Source: a virus. Taken from it: DNA of 20,397 bases. Numbering within the stretch: position 1 is the first letter of the stretch; each line of letters starts with the position of its first letter. The stretch spans positions 1 through 20,397 of the IMG/VR virus record IMGVR_UViG_3300031707_000235. The stretch is one strand, 5' to 3'. The notes below the pieces were generated by a model. The model was not told where the DNA came from. It did not search any database and was given only the letters and a program-made list of their open reading frames with translations. The position numbers and the translations under genes are program-made. Positions 12,170 to 18,112 of the stretch are shown piece by piece.

Positions 12170-12694
12170 TTACTCCTTAAAATAATTATTTAATTCACTC
12201 GGCTCAAGAAATACATCTGACCAAGTTGGTTTGTCTCCTTGCGCTGTTTGCGCCCAAACCTCATACTCTTTTGTAAAGTTATAAAGCTGATCTTTGGTGA
12301 AGTCGGCAAAGCTTAAATTCTGCTTTATCTTTTTACACCATTTTAGAGCGTCTGGCTTTTCTTCCTCCTTTATATCAAAGCCTATTAATTTAAGCATTAA
12401 GCCTATTTCAAAGGGTTTTGAATCTCTTGTATATCCTAGTTCTGCCTTAGAGAACTCTTTCACTTGCTCTAAATCCCAATTTAGTTTTGGCTTCCATTTC
12501 TGAAAGTGAGGTAGCGAGAATTGGTAGAGCTTGTAAATCCCCTTTAATTGCTCTGGAGTCTTCTTGGGTTTCTCTTCCTTAAACTCCACAGAAAAATCTT
12601 TTTTTGCCGCAAGATACTCACGCATTAATCTACTTACCTGCGTTTGTTTATCTCCTAAATCGTCTGTGGTTTGGAAGTTGAATAGTAGTTTCAT
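12170..12694 (-). CDS. Hypothetical phage DNA-metabolism-region protein
   Basis: A 174-residue soluble, Lys/Glu-rich protein. Its layout (FNFQTTDDL at the start, a helical KKTPEQLKGIYKLYQFSLPHF segment in the middle, and a Trp-rich YEVWAQTAQGDKPTW end) vaguely recalls NinB-like recombination proteins and other phage proteins with an R/K-T/S-x-x-Q opening, but the likeness is too weak to assign. It sits between ssb and a membrane-protein gene in the recombination operon. The last codons encode the AAGGAG that serves the next gene. Confidence 0.5.
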   Translation of the reverse strand: MKLLFNFQTTDDLGDKQTQVSRLMREYLAAKKDFSVEFKEEKPKKTPEQLKGIYKLYQFSLPHFQKWKPKLNWDLEQVKEFSKAELGYTRDSKPFEIGLMLKLIGFDIKEEEKPDALKWCKKIKQNLSFADFTKDQLYNFTKEYEVWAQTAQGDKPTWSDVFLEPSELNNYFKE

Positions 12695-12973
12695 TTATTC
12701 TGATTCTAAAATATGTTTAATTTTATCAAGCTTATCTTTAGAAACATTGAAATACCAATCAGAATCCTTCAAGTCGCTGCGTTTAATTTTGCAAATATAA
12801 AGAAAAATCATGCATAAAATTAAAAAATTTACTAAGTAACTGCCCCCGATAAAGTTATAATTAAACCAAAAAAGAAAACCTAAGCTTCCCAAAGAGGTTA
12901 AATCTTTTGCTAAAGAGGTAAGATAACTTTCTTGATTAATTGTTATTGATATATTTTGTTCTTTTACTTTCAT
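12695..12973 (-). CDS. Small two-helix membrane protein
   Basis: A 92-residue protein. Two hydrophobic segments, about residues 27-40 (SLGSLGFLFWFNYNF) and 45-62 (YLVNFLILCMIFLYICK), are followed by a charged C-terminal helix (KDKLDKIKHILESE). No family was recognised. It lies in the early operon, which makes a lysis role less likely than membrane interference or exclusion, though nothing in the sequence decides this. The bases just upstream of its ATG (about 12974-12988) nearly repeat those before the next upstream gene. Confidence 0.5.
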   Translation of the reverse strand: MKVKEQNISITINQESYLTSLAKDLTSLGSLGFLFWFNYNFIGGSYLVNFLILCMIFLYICKIKRSDLKDSDWYFNVSKDKLDKIKHILESE

Positions 12974-12993
12974 AATCTGTTATTGTTTGTTGG

Positions 12994-13212
12994 TTAACTA
13001 ATCAAAATTGAGTCAAAATTTTCTGGCTCACAACCTCCGCCAAGAGTCTCAAAAGTTTCACTATCAACATATCTACCCAATTCTGGTAAACATTCTAGTT
13101 TTTCATATGTTGTTATTATTCTATCAACTGAATGATAAACCTCCATCTCCAAAGCATCTGGTCTTTCCTTAGCTAATTGGTTTAGTTCTTCTAGTAGTTG
13201 TTTAAGTTTCAT
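12994..13212 (-). CDS. Hypothetical acidic protein
   Basis: A 72-residue acidic protein. The opening MKLKQLLEELNQLAKERPDA followed by LEMEVYHSVD is the pattern of many short phage proteins in which a helix precedes a beta strand (a L-x-x-L...P-D-A...V motif). No function is known. There is no Shine-Dalgarno sequence; instead it shares the AAACAATAACAGA-type leader with the downstream gene. Confidence 0.5.
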   Translation of the reverse strand: MKLKQLLEELNQLAKERPDALEMEVYHSVDRIITTYEKLECLPELGRYVDSETFETLGGGCEPENFDSILIS

Positions 13213-13229
13213 AGTCTGTTATTGTTTAT

Positions 13230-13427
13230 TTAGTATTCATTGCAAATTTGCGTCACCGTTTTGCATAAAGTGCAAATCAGTTCAAGCATAGCTCTTTTCT
13301 CTTGCTCATAAGCAAGTCTTGGTCCAGAGCCATCTGCGTATCTAGAGTTTGTTTTTCGTAAAGTATTTGAGGTTGCTTGTATTTCTTCTAAAATCGTTAA
13401 TATTGCTTTATCTTTAGTTTCTTTCAT
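13230..13427 (-). CDS. Hypothetical helical protein
   Basis: A 65-residue, predominantly helical protein (DKAILTILEEIQATSNTLRK, then EKRAMLELICTLCKTVTQIC), with three cysteines near the C-terminus and no recognised family. It starts directly at the end of the upstream gene (13427 against 13428), with GGAG contributed by that gene's last codons. It belongs to the compact early operon. Confidence 0.5.
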   Translation of the reverse strand: MKETKDKAILTILEEIQATSNTLRKTNSRYADGSGPRLAYEQEKRAMLELICTLCKTVTQICNEY

Positions 13428-13751
13428 CTACTCCTCCGTTAATTTATCCATTGCACTTCCTAATCCGTAAAGAAAGAGCCAGCTACTACCATTAACATAG
13501 CATCTTCTTGATTTAAAAGGTTCGCTTTGAAGAAATATTTCAGACTTTTCACCCGGAATATCAATTTCAACTTCTTTATCATTTAACTTCAATTTAAAAC
13601 CAAAAAACCCATTATCATTATCATTTTTACTATTTCTGATTAGTTTCAAGCCAGTTAAATCTAAAGCTCTTGCAAATTCCTTCGCTGATTTTATAGCTTC
13701 TTCCAATGAAGCATCATTAACTGATTCTGTACCGGGATTTATTATAATCAT
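13428..13751 (-). CDS. Conserved phage hypothetical (YVNGSSWL motif)
   Basis: A 107-residue protein. The C-terminal part reads SRRCYVNGSSWLFLYGLG. A very similar element (Arg-x-x-Y/L-Y-V-D/N-G-S-S-W-L-W) is one I recall at the end of small proteins in many phage early regions, where its function is unknown. The N-terminal two thirds look like an alpha/beta domain (SLEEAIKSAKEFARAL, then KLKLNDKEVEIDI). It lies just downstream of the YqaJ-type exonuclease, 4 bases apart, which suggests a link to recombination or DNA protection, but only by position. Confidence 0.55.
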   Translation of the reverse strand: MIIINPGTESVNDASLEEAIKSAKEFARALDLTGLKLIRNSKNDNDNGFFGFKLKLNDKEVEIDIPGEKSEIFLQSEPFKSRRCYVNGSSWLFLYGLGSAMDKLTEE

Positions 13752-13755
13752 TTCT

Positions 13756-14412
13756 TTAGCCTCTAATTTGTTTTAATATCTCATCACGCAAAACAATTGT
13801 TTTCTGCGCTAATCTTGCAAGCTCTGCAATAAAAACCTCATCTCTTTCAACTCTAATAATAACCAATTGCTTTTCTGGTATCTTGCAGAAGCGATTAAAA
13901 GCGATAAAGTCTAACCACTTTCTTCCACTAATCCAAAGTCCACCTTGAACTTGGCACTTATGATCTGATGGCAAGACTGGATTTAGTAGAATATTAGAGT
14001 GAGCTTCTGCCTCCAAATTCTTAATCTCAATCAATCCATCATCATCAATTAGCCCATCGGGAGAATACCCAAAATTACCACAATCACTCTTAAACATCCC
14101 AATTGGCTTTTCCTCGCCAGCTTCATCTGGTAAAGTAGTTTTAACGATATTCCAAGCTTTCTCTTGGTACATTTGCCTAGCCAACCCCTCGAAATCATTT
14201 CCTGCCTGCATGGCTGCACTTTTAAAAGAGCTTTCAGTTGTTTTCTCATAAAGCAACTCTAAAGCTAATTTCTTAGCATACTTTGGAAGTGTCGCGCTTT
14301 CCTTGCTGGTTGCTGGTGTAATGATACTGCTAAAATTAGAAGCGGTTGCAACTCCTTTTCTATGCTCTAGCCATTCATCTGAACCCTGTTCGCATAGAAT
14401 TATTTTAGGCAT
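13756..14412 (-). CDS. YqaJ / lambda Exo-type 5'-3' exonuclease
   Basis: A 218-residue protein close in size to lambda Exo (226). The family motifs are in order: QGSDEWLEHRKGVATASNF at residues 9-27, GNDFE at 71-75, and the catalytic core SPDGLIDDDGLIEIK with Asp119, Glu129 and Lys131. These are followed by KCQVQGGLWISGRKWLDF, whose glutamine helps position the DNA end. The enzyme resects one strand of double-stranded DNA ends and hands the other to RecT. It overlaps recT by 8 bases and follows it, the classic two-gene recombination cassette. Confidence 0.9.
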   Translation of the reverse strand: MPKIILCEQGSDEWLEHRKGVATASNFSSIITPATSKESATLPKYAKKLALELLYEKTTESSFKSAAMQAGNDFEGLARQMYQEKAWNIVKTTLPDEAGEEKPIGMFKSDCGNFGYSPDGLIDDDGLIEIKNLEAEAHSNILLNPVLPSDHKCQVQGGLWISGRKWLDFIAFNRFCKIPEKQLVIIRVERDEVFIAELARLAQKTIVLRDEILKQIRG

Positions 14413-15328
14413 CTTTTACCTCAGCTTTAGTATCAACTACTACATCTGGTTTCTTTTTTAATTGATTAATAACCTGCTCAAATTTACTAGCTGGCAAATC
14501 AATAATAAGGTCAATTCCATAAAATTTACAGATATTAGCTACATCCACCCCTTTAACCTTAGCTAAGTTTCCAATTTCAATTCCCTGTTCTGAATCAATA
14601 GTCTCAATTTCAAGTTCAACTACCTTTTCTAAATCATAATCTTGATTATCAAATTCTGTAATTTGCTCAATTTTTTGAATACCGCTAAAGTGAATTTTAC
14701 AAGCTCTTCTAATGATAGCTACTTTCGCTTTTTCTTCAAACCATTCTTGCCAAATTGAATCTTGTTTAGCTTTACCTTTGATTTTATTAATTTCAGCCAA
14801 AGACATAGTTTCACAAAAAGAAACTAAGCGACCGCCAAGAGTGTATGAAATATGGCAATAACCACCAATTATTTTTTCTTTTTTAGCAAAAGGGTCTTTA
14901 ATTTCTAAAGAATAGGTTGTTGTGTCGCCTTCGCTCTTTACTACAAACGAATCGCCTTCATAAACTAATTTACAATCAATATTTGCGTCTGGATAAGCTC
15001 TTTTAATTGAATAGATAAAACCTCTATATCCTACTTGAAGTTGAGCCTCACTGATCCATTTCGGGCTTTCTTTAGTTCCAGTATTTTTATTATATTTAAC
15101 TAAATGGCAATGTTGTCTTCCATCAATCTCTAATTGTAAATCACAAGCTTGTTTGATTGCGCTAATGATACTATCTGGCGTACAATTTACCAAACTTTTC
15201 TTATCATCATTGGCTGTTTTTTTAATCTCATTTAGAACGCTAATCACATATTTATTGTGATTACTTCCCAATTGAGTTTTTAAAAGCTCTGAATTGTTTA
15301 AGCCGTTTTCTATTAATTGTAATGACAT
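14405..15328 (-). CDS. recT: RecT-family single-strand annealing protein
   Basis: A 307-residue protein with the RecT core. The segment TPDSIISAIKQACDLQLEID at about residues 50-70, HCHLVKYN, then the diagnostic LQVGYRGFIYSIKRA and later IIGGYCHISYTLGG and IIRRACKIHFSG are standard for the family. It coats the single strand produced by the neighbouring exonuclease and anneals it to a complementary strand, independent of RecA. The C-terminus after residue 260 is lysine-rich and variable. A good AAAGGA lies 7 bases before the ATG. The coiled-coil gene immediately upstream ends 8 bases before it. Confidence 0.9.
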   Translation of the reverse strand: MSLQLIENGLNNSELLKTQLGSNHNKYVISVLNEIKKTANDDKKSLVNCTPDSIISAIKQACDLQLEIDGRQHCHLVKYNKNTGTKESPKWISEAQLQVGYRGFIYSIKRAYPDANIDCKLVYEGDSFVVKSEGDTTTYSLEIKDPFAKKEKIIGGYCHISYTLGGRLVSFCETMSLAEINKIKGKAKQDSIWQEWFEEKAKVAIIRRACKIHFSGIQKIEQITEFDNQDYDLEKVVELEIETIDSEQGIEIGNLAKVKGVDVANICKFYGIDLIIDLPASKFEQVINQLKKKPDVVVDTKAEVKDA

Positions 15329-15336
15329 ATTTTCCT

Positions 15337-15615
15337 TTAAGATTTAGAATCGAATTTGTTTAAATTGCCAGATGCTGCTGCTATGGCTTGCAAAGTAAAA
15401 TCTTTTGTTACGCTATCTTTTATTACATCTCTAAGTTCCTCAATTTTGCGGCAAGCGTCTCTATTTTGTTGATTTAACTTTGCGTTTCTTTCGTTCAATT
15501 CAGTTATTTGTAATTCTAGGGTATTTAGAAGCTCTCCTTTCTTTTCGAGCTGATGATATACATATTTATTCTCTTCTCTTAATTGTTTAAGTTCTTTTTT
15601 AATTTTCTCTGACAT
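15337..15615 (-). CDS. Small coiled-coil protein
   Basis: A 92-residue protein that is almost entirely a coiled coil from residues 3-70 (KKELKQLREENKYVYHQLEK, then LELQITELNERNAKLNQQN), ending with a short Ala/Ser-rich tail. Such proteins are common before recombination genes in phages and have no assigned role. The start overlaps the last base of the upstream gene's stop (TAATG), with AGGAGAG as ribosome binding site. Confidence 0.55.
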   Translation of the reverse strand: MSEKIKKELKQLREENKYVYHQLEKKGELLNTLELQITELNERNAKLNQQNRDACRKIEELRDVIKDSVTKDFTLQAIAAASGNLNKFDSKS

Positions 15616-15944
15616 TACTTCTCTCCTTTTATTTTTAATATTCTTCTAACCTTCCTAGCATTAATCTTAGGATCTTTTAAAATCCCAATCTTAATATCAG
15701 TAGCGATTAGACCATAAGCCCCTAAGAACTCATCAAGATTAGCCTTAGCCCCTTGAGACTTTAAGTAGCTTACTATCTTTACAACATCTTCAAGTGTAAT
15801 CTGGTTAAACTCAAAGCAAGCGCAAGATACGCTGGCTAGTTTAATGTTAGTAGCTCTTGCAACATTGGTTTTACTTCTTTTAATTGTTAGCAAAGTTTCT
15901 GTTAGCAATTCGCCAAACTTATTGTAAGGTCTTTTTTTACGCAT
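15615..15944 (-). CDS. HTH-like early protein
   Basis: A 109-residue basic protein. Residues 10-55 (FGELLTETLLTIKRSKTNVA, then IKLASVSCACFEFNQITLEDVVKIVSYL) have the helix pattern of an Xre/Cro-type helix-turn-helix: a first long helix, a short helix, a recognition helix starting at LASVSCA, and a following helix. The C-terminus is lysine-rich. It could be a regulator of the early operon and, in principle, a substrate of the ImmA/IrrE-like peptidase encoded downstream. No Shine-Dalgarno sequence precedes the ATG. Confidence 0.55.
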   Translation of the reverse strand: MRKKRPYNKFGELLTETLLTIKRSKTNVARATNIKLASVSCACFEFNQITLEDVVKIVSYLKSQGAKANLDEFLGAYGLIATDIKIGILKDPKINARKVRRILKIKGEK

Positions 15945-15965
15945 TTGATTTTAAAATTAAATAAT

Positions 15966-16169
15966 TTACCAGCCGTAGCCGTAGCCGTTGCCGTCGCCCC
16001 GTAGTTGCCGTAGCCATCGGCCGTTGCCGTCGCCGTTGCCGTAGCCATCGCCGTAGCCGTTGCCGTCGCCGTTGCCGTCGCCGTTGCCGTTGCCGTAGCC
16101 GTAGCCATCGCCGTAGCCGTTGCCGTTCAAAACGCTATGGTTTTTTTCCTTATTAAATTGATTATACAT
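15966..16169 (-). CDS. [N/Y/D]-Gly dipeptide-repeat protein
   Basis: A 67-residue reading frame placed one base after the stop of the upstream gene, so it fits the operon. After a normal 15-residue start (MYNQFNKEKNHSVL) it consists of Asn-Gly, Tyr-Gly and Asp-Gly dipeptides encoded by NAYGGC hexamers, broken once by a frame-shifted stretch RWLRQLR, and ends YGYGW. Two other frames over the same DNA give Ala-Thr and Arg-rich products. This frame is preferred because its variable positions are limited to the first base and wobble base of the N/Y/D codons, because it has a non-repetitive start, and because a stop follows directly. Expression is unproven. If made, the protein would be disordered and glycine-rich. 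Confidence 0.5.
   Translation of the reverse strand: MYNQFNKEKNHSVLNGNGYGDGYGYGNGNGDGNGDGNGYGDGYGNGDGNGRWLRQLRGDGNGYGYGW
15972..16127. repeat. GC-rich hexanucleotide tandem repeat (GCCGTN / NAYGGC)
   Basis: A 156-base block of 6-base units. From 16020 to 16127 there are 18 uninterrupted units drawn from GCCGTT, GCCGTA, GCCGTC and GCCATC; 15972-16019 is an imperfect continuation. It is strikingly GC-rich in an AT-rich genome. On the minus strand the units are AACGGC, TACGGC, GACGGC and GATGGC, and GATGGCTACGGC occurs three times, showing higher-order duplication. Confidence 0.95.
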
Positions 16170-16170
16170 A

Positions 16171-16506
16171 CTAAGCCCATTTAGATTGTTCGCAATTCAT
16201 AACTAAAACAACATTAGCAGTATCAACTGTAATATCTGGACAAGCATCTAAAATAGTATCTGGTAATTTACCTTTTATTGCTAACTCTCCCAATCCTTTA
16301 GTTGTTCCCCATTTGCGGATTACAGCAGCGTTTTGAATAATAGTTTTATTAACTGATTCACTAACATTACCGACTACAATCCAGCCACGATTTAGTACTA
16401 AAATTTGAACTGGAAAAGCTTTGTATTTAGATTGTTTTTTTAATTCCGATTCTTTAATATAAGTCTCGCCATTTATTTCTATTTTAGATGCAATTTCTTT
16501 TGTCAT
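16171..16506 (-). CDS. Conserved phage hypothetical (DUF6948-like)
   Basis: A 111-residue protein. The segment NRGWIVVGNVSESVNKTIIQ followed by NAAVIRKWGTTKGLGELAIKG and later TILDACPDITVDTANVVLVM matches a pattern I recall from small phage and plasmid proteins (G-W-V-x-V-G...VIRxWGTTxGLGELA...T-x-L-D), which I believe is DUF6948; the function is unknown. It is the first gene of the minus-strand early operon, behind two candidate promoters in the divergent region 16507-16647. It lacks a clear Shine-Dalgarno sequence, with an A/T-rich leader before the ATG. Confidence 0.6.
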   Translation of the reverse strand: MTKEIASKIEINGETYIKESELKKQSKYKAFPVQILVLNRGWIVVGNVSESVNKTIIQNAAVIRKWGTTKGLGELAIKGKLPDTILDACPDITVDTANVVLVMNCEQSKWA

Positions 16507-16538
16507 TTTTTTATTTATTTAAGTTAATAACAACACTC

Positions 16539-16566
16539 AATATAAAGATCAATTCTTATTATGCAA
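16539..16566 (-). promoter_or_regulatory. Minus-strand promoter-like element, copy B
   Basis: The 16-base box TTGCATAATAAGAATT (minus strand, 16566-16551) is identical to the one at 9054-9069. TATATT follows at 16-base spacing (16544-16539), five of six matches to the -10 consensus. The predicted start at about 16532 lies 25-30 bases before the ATG of the first early gene. Confidence 0.5.
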
Positions 16567-16591
16567 CAACTATTTTAAAAAATATTTGCAT

Positions 16592-16619
16592 TTTATAAAG
16601 CCTTGTGTTTACTTGCCAA
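16592..16619 (-). promoter_or_regulatory. Candidate sigma-70-type early promoter
   Basis: On the minus strand TTGGCA (16619-16614), a 16-base spacer and TATAAA (16597-16592) each match the consensus at five of six positions. It would feed the early operon from 16506 downward. The direct repeats ACTTGCCAA (16611-16619) and ACTTGTCAA (16623-16631), 12 bases apart, overlap it and could be operators. Confidence 0.45.
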
Positions 16620-16642
16620 AATACTTGTCAACCATTATTTTA
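16614..16642 (+). promoter_or_regulatory. Candidate divergent promoter for the lysozyme gene
   Basis: TTGCCA (16614-16619), 17 bases, then TATTTT (16637-16642). Transcription would begin close to the ATG at 16648, making the mRNA leaderless or nearly so, in keeping with the absence of a Shine-Dalgarno sequence. Its -35 box is the reverse complement of the minus-strand one, so the two promoters overlap. The match is modest. Confidence 0.3.
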
Positions 16643-16647
16643 TCAAA

Positions 16648-17142
16648 ATGGATTTAGAAAAATTAAAGAAACAATTGATTATTGATGAAGGTTGCAAATT
16701 GGAAGTTTATCTCGATCATCTTGGCTATCCAACTGTTGGCATAGGGCATTTATTAACAAAGAAAGATCCTGAACTTTTGCAATGGGAATTGGGAAGAAAA
16801 AACACGCCTAATTTTTCTATGAAGATAACTGAAAGTAGATGTCAAGAATTATTCTTAGCTGATATTGCTAATGTTGTTAAAGATTGTAGAAAGTTATTTC
16901 CAAGCTTTGATTATTATGCCGAAGAAGTTAAACAAATTATTGCAAATATGATGTTTAATCTTGGCTTGACAAGATTTTCTAAATTTTTAAAATTTATTGC
17001 AGCTATCCAATCTTTGAATTACAAGCAAGCTGCAAAACAAATGGCACATAGTGCTTGGGCTAAACAAGTTCCTAATCGAGCAAAACGCTTGATAGATAGA
17101 ATGAATAAATACGCTGATGACTTATTGTGCAAGTTTAACTAA
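16648..17142 (+). CDS. T4-type lysozyme endolysin (GH24 muramidase)
   Basis: A 164-residue protein when started at ATG 16648, exactly the length of T4 lysozyme; an upstream in-frame ATG at 16603 would add a non-homologous stretch and overlap the promoter region. IDEGCKLEVYLDHLGYPTVGIGHLLT carries the catalytic triad Glu14, Asp23 and Thr29 with T4-like spacing, and the C-terminal NRAKRLIDRM matches the T4 NRAKRVI segment. It cuts the glycan backbone of peptidoglycan. There is no signal peptide or SAR anchor, so it needs a holin to reach the wall. It lies in a plus-strand island inside minus-strand early genes, far from the spanins. Confidence 0.9.
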   Translation: MDLEKLKKQLIIDEGCKLEVYLDHLGYPTVGIGHLLTKKDPELLQWELGRKNTPNFSMKITESRCQELFLADIANVVKDCRKLFPSFDYYAEEVKQIIANMMFNLGLTRFSKFLKFIAAIQSLNYKQAAKQMAHSAWAKQVPNRAKRLIDRMNKYADDLLCKFN

Positions 17143-17151
17143 TTTAAAAGA

Positions 17152-17172
17152 CTTGTCGGGATTTCCGACAAG
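17152..17172. terminator. Hairpin after the lysozyme gene
   Basis: A perfect 8-bp stem, CTTGTCGG (17152-17159) with CCGACAAG (17165-17172), and a 5-base loop. On the plus strand no T-run follows, while on the minus strand TCTTTT follows, so it could stop minus-strand read-through, or stabilise the lysozyme mRNA 3' end. Confidence 0.45.
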
Positions 17173-17198
17173 CCATCTACATTAAAACAATTATAAAA

Positions 17199-17435
17199 AT
17201 GGGAAAAGTATTTAATACATTAAAAGCAATCTGCATATCGTGCAAAAAACCTGAGAGCATCCAAGGAGAATACTATTGCCCTTGTTGCATGGCCAAAGAA
17301 AAGATAAGGGAAGATTGGGCTAAAATGAAGAAAGCTGAAAGAATAGAAGCTTCAAGTTACAGGATGGAAAAGAAGCTCCCTTTTGTTGGGCAGGTTAGAG
17401 TTTTCTTTAATGGGGAGAGGAGCCGCAAGGTTTAA
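17199..17435 (+). CDS. Small zinc-ribbon protein
   Basis: A 78-residue basic protein. It has a C-I-S-C-K-K pair near residue 13 and a Y-C-P-C-C pair near residue 28, the usual spacing of a small zinc ribbon, followed by a charged helix (AKEKIREDWAKMKKAERIEA) and a basic end. It follows the lysozyme gene on the same strand after a hairpin, without a Shine-Dalgarno sequence. Its function is unknown; DNA- or protein-binding regulation is plausible. Confidence 0.55.
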   Translation: MGKVFNTLKAICISCKKPESIQGEYYCPCCMAKEKIREDWAKMKKAERIEASSYRMEKKLPFVGQVRVFFNGERSRKV

Positions 17436-17448
17436 TCCTCTTCTACCC
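17412..17448. terminator. Bidirectional terminator-like inverted repeat between convergent genes
   Basis: GGGGAGAGGA (17412-17421) can pair with TCCTCTTCTACCCC (17435-17448) with bulged bases, covering the ends of the convergent genes at 17435 and 17443. T-rich sequence follows on the plus strand. It is an imperfect stem, so strength is doubtful. Confidence 0.4.
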
Positions 17449-17679
17449 CTTTAATAATTGATAAACACTTTTGTCAAACTTTACGCCTTTATTTTCCAGC
17501 TCTTTCAACCTAACAATAACTGCATTAATTGATTCACCAAATGTTTCGCCCTCGATCCATTCGTTAATATCTCCCGCTTGAATTGAAGTATAAAGAGCGA
17601 ATCCTTCTTTTTTAGTTTTATGATGTGTAGATGCGTATAAATAAACATCGCAATCATTAGAGAATCTCAAATATGCCAT
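17443..17679 (-). CDS. Small phage protein (MAYLRF... family)
   Basis: A 78-residue protein. The opening MAYLRFSNDCDVYLYAST resembles short phage proteins that start M-A-Y-x-R-x...S-D-V-Y-x-Y, a recurrent accessory family without known function, followed by a helical C-terminal half (ESINAVIVRLKELENKG). It ends in YQLLKG, and the last 18 bases before the stop (17448-17465) repeat those of the upstream gene (17688-17705). Its start uses AAAGGAG supplied by the end of that gene. Confidence 0.6.
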   Translation of the reverse strand: MAYLRFSNDCDVYLYASTHHKTKKEGFALYTSIQAGDINEWIEGETFGESINAVIVRLKELENKGVKFDKSVYQLLKG

Positions 17680-17682
17680 AAT

Positions 17683-17970
17683 TTACTCCTTTAATAATTG
17701 ATAAATACCCCTTTGCACACTTTCCTCTTGGTCTTCAAGGGTTTCTTTCTCTAAATTATTGATTATTTCTAATAACGACAAAATTAAAGGAGTTATAACT
17801 TGATCGTGATAACTATTTAAATATTTTTGAGATATTATTGATCCAGCATATGTTAGACTCTCCAATCCTTCTGTGCTTTTCGCTTTATCTATTAATTCTT
17901 TCATGCTGTTTTGATGCCATTCTGCACGACAATCATTTAACATTTCCATCAGTTTTAGTGTTTTAGTCAT
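17683..17970 (-). CDS. Hypothetical helical protein
   Basis: A 95-residue protein, mostly helical (KLMEMLNDCRAEWHQNSMKE, then PLILSLLEIINNLEKETLED), ending in YQLLKE. No family was recognised. The codons of its last residues form AAAGGAG, the ribosome binding site for the next gene 3 bases downstream. It belongs to a run of small early genes after the helicase. Confidence 0.5.
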   Translation of the reverse strand: MTKTLKLMEMLNDCRAEWHQNSMKELIDKAKSTEGLESLTYAGSIISQKYLNSYHDQVITPLILSLLEIINNLEKETLEDQEESVQRGIYQLLKE

Positions 17971-17979
17971 AATTATTCC

Positions 17980-18102
17980 TTAATTATTATTATTTTCATG
18001 CTCGTCAAAACATTCCTCACAGCATTCCTTACCGTCTAATTCAGCGCAGTTGAAATCGCCGTCTTTTTGGTTATTGCAGATTGTGCAGATGTATATGCTC
18101 AT
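17980..18102 (-). CDS. Very small zinc-knuckle protein (40 residues)
   Basis: A 40-residue frame in the gap between the 17683-17970 and 18113-18301 genes. It reads MSIYICTICNNQKDGDFNCA, then CCEECFDEHE and an Asn tail, with two C-x-x-C pairs about 18 residues apart (Cys6/Cys9 and Cys28/Cys31, plus Cys19 and Cys27), a likely zinc site. A GAGGAA ribosome binding site precedes the ATG at 18102. I recall tiny phage proteins with the same Y-I-C-x-x-C opening; the function is unknown. Confidence 0.65.
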   Translation of the reverse strand: MSIYICTICNNQKDGDFNCAELDGKECCEECFDEHENNNN

Positions 18103-18112
18103 TTTGATTCCT

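Noticed and set aside
15902-16108. Minus-strand frame of alternating Ala-Thr (MATATAT...) across the hexamer repeat.
   Set aside because: It starts inside the repeat and runs into the next gene; the Asn/Tyr/Asp-Gly frame has a unique start, an immediate stop and fits the operon.
15972-16127. CRISPR array, because of regular short repeats.
   Set aside because: Units are contiguous 6-base repeats with no spacers and no cas genes nearby.
16603-17142. Longer lysozyme start at 16603.
   Set aside because: The extra 15 residues overlap candidate promoters and have no counterpart in T4 lysozyme; the ATG at 16648 gives exactly 164 residues.
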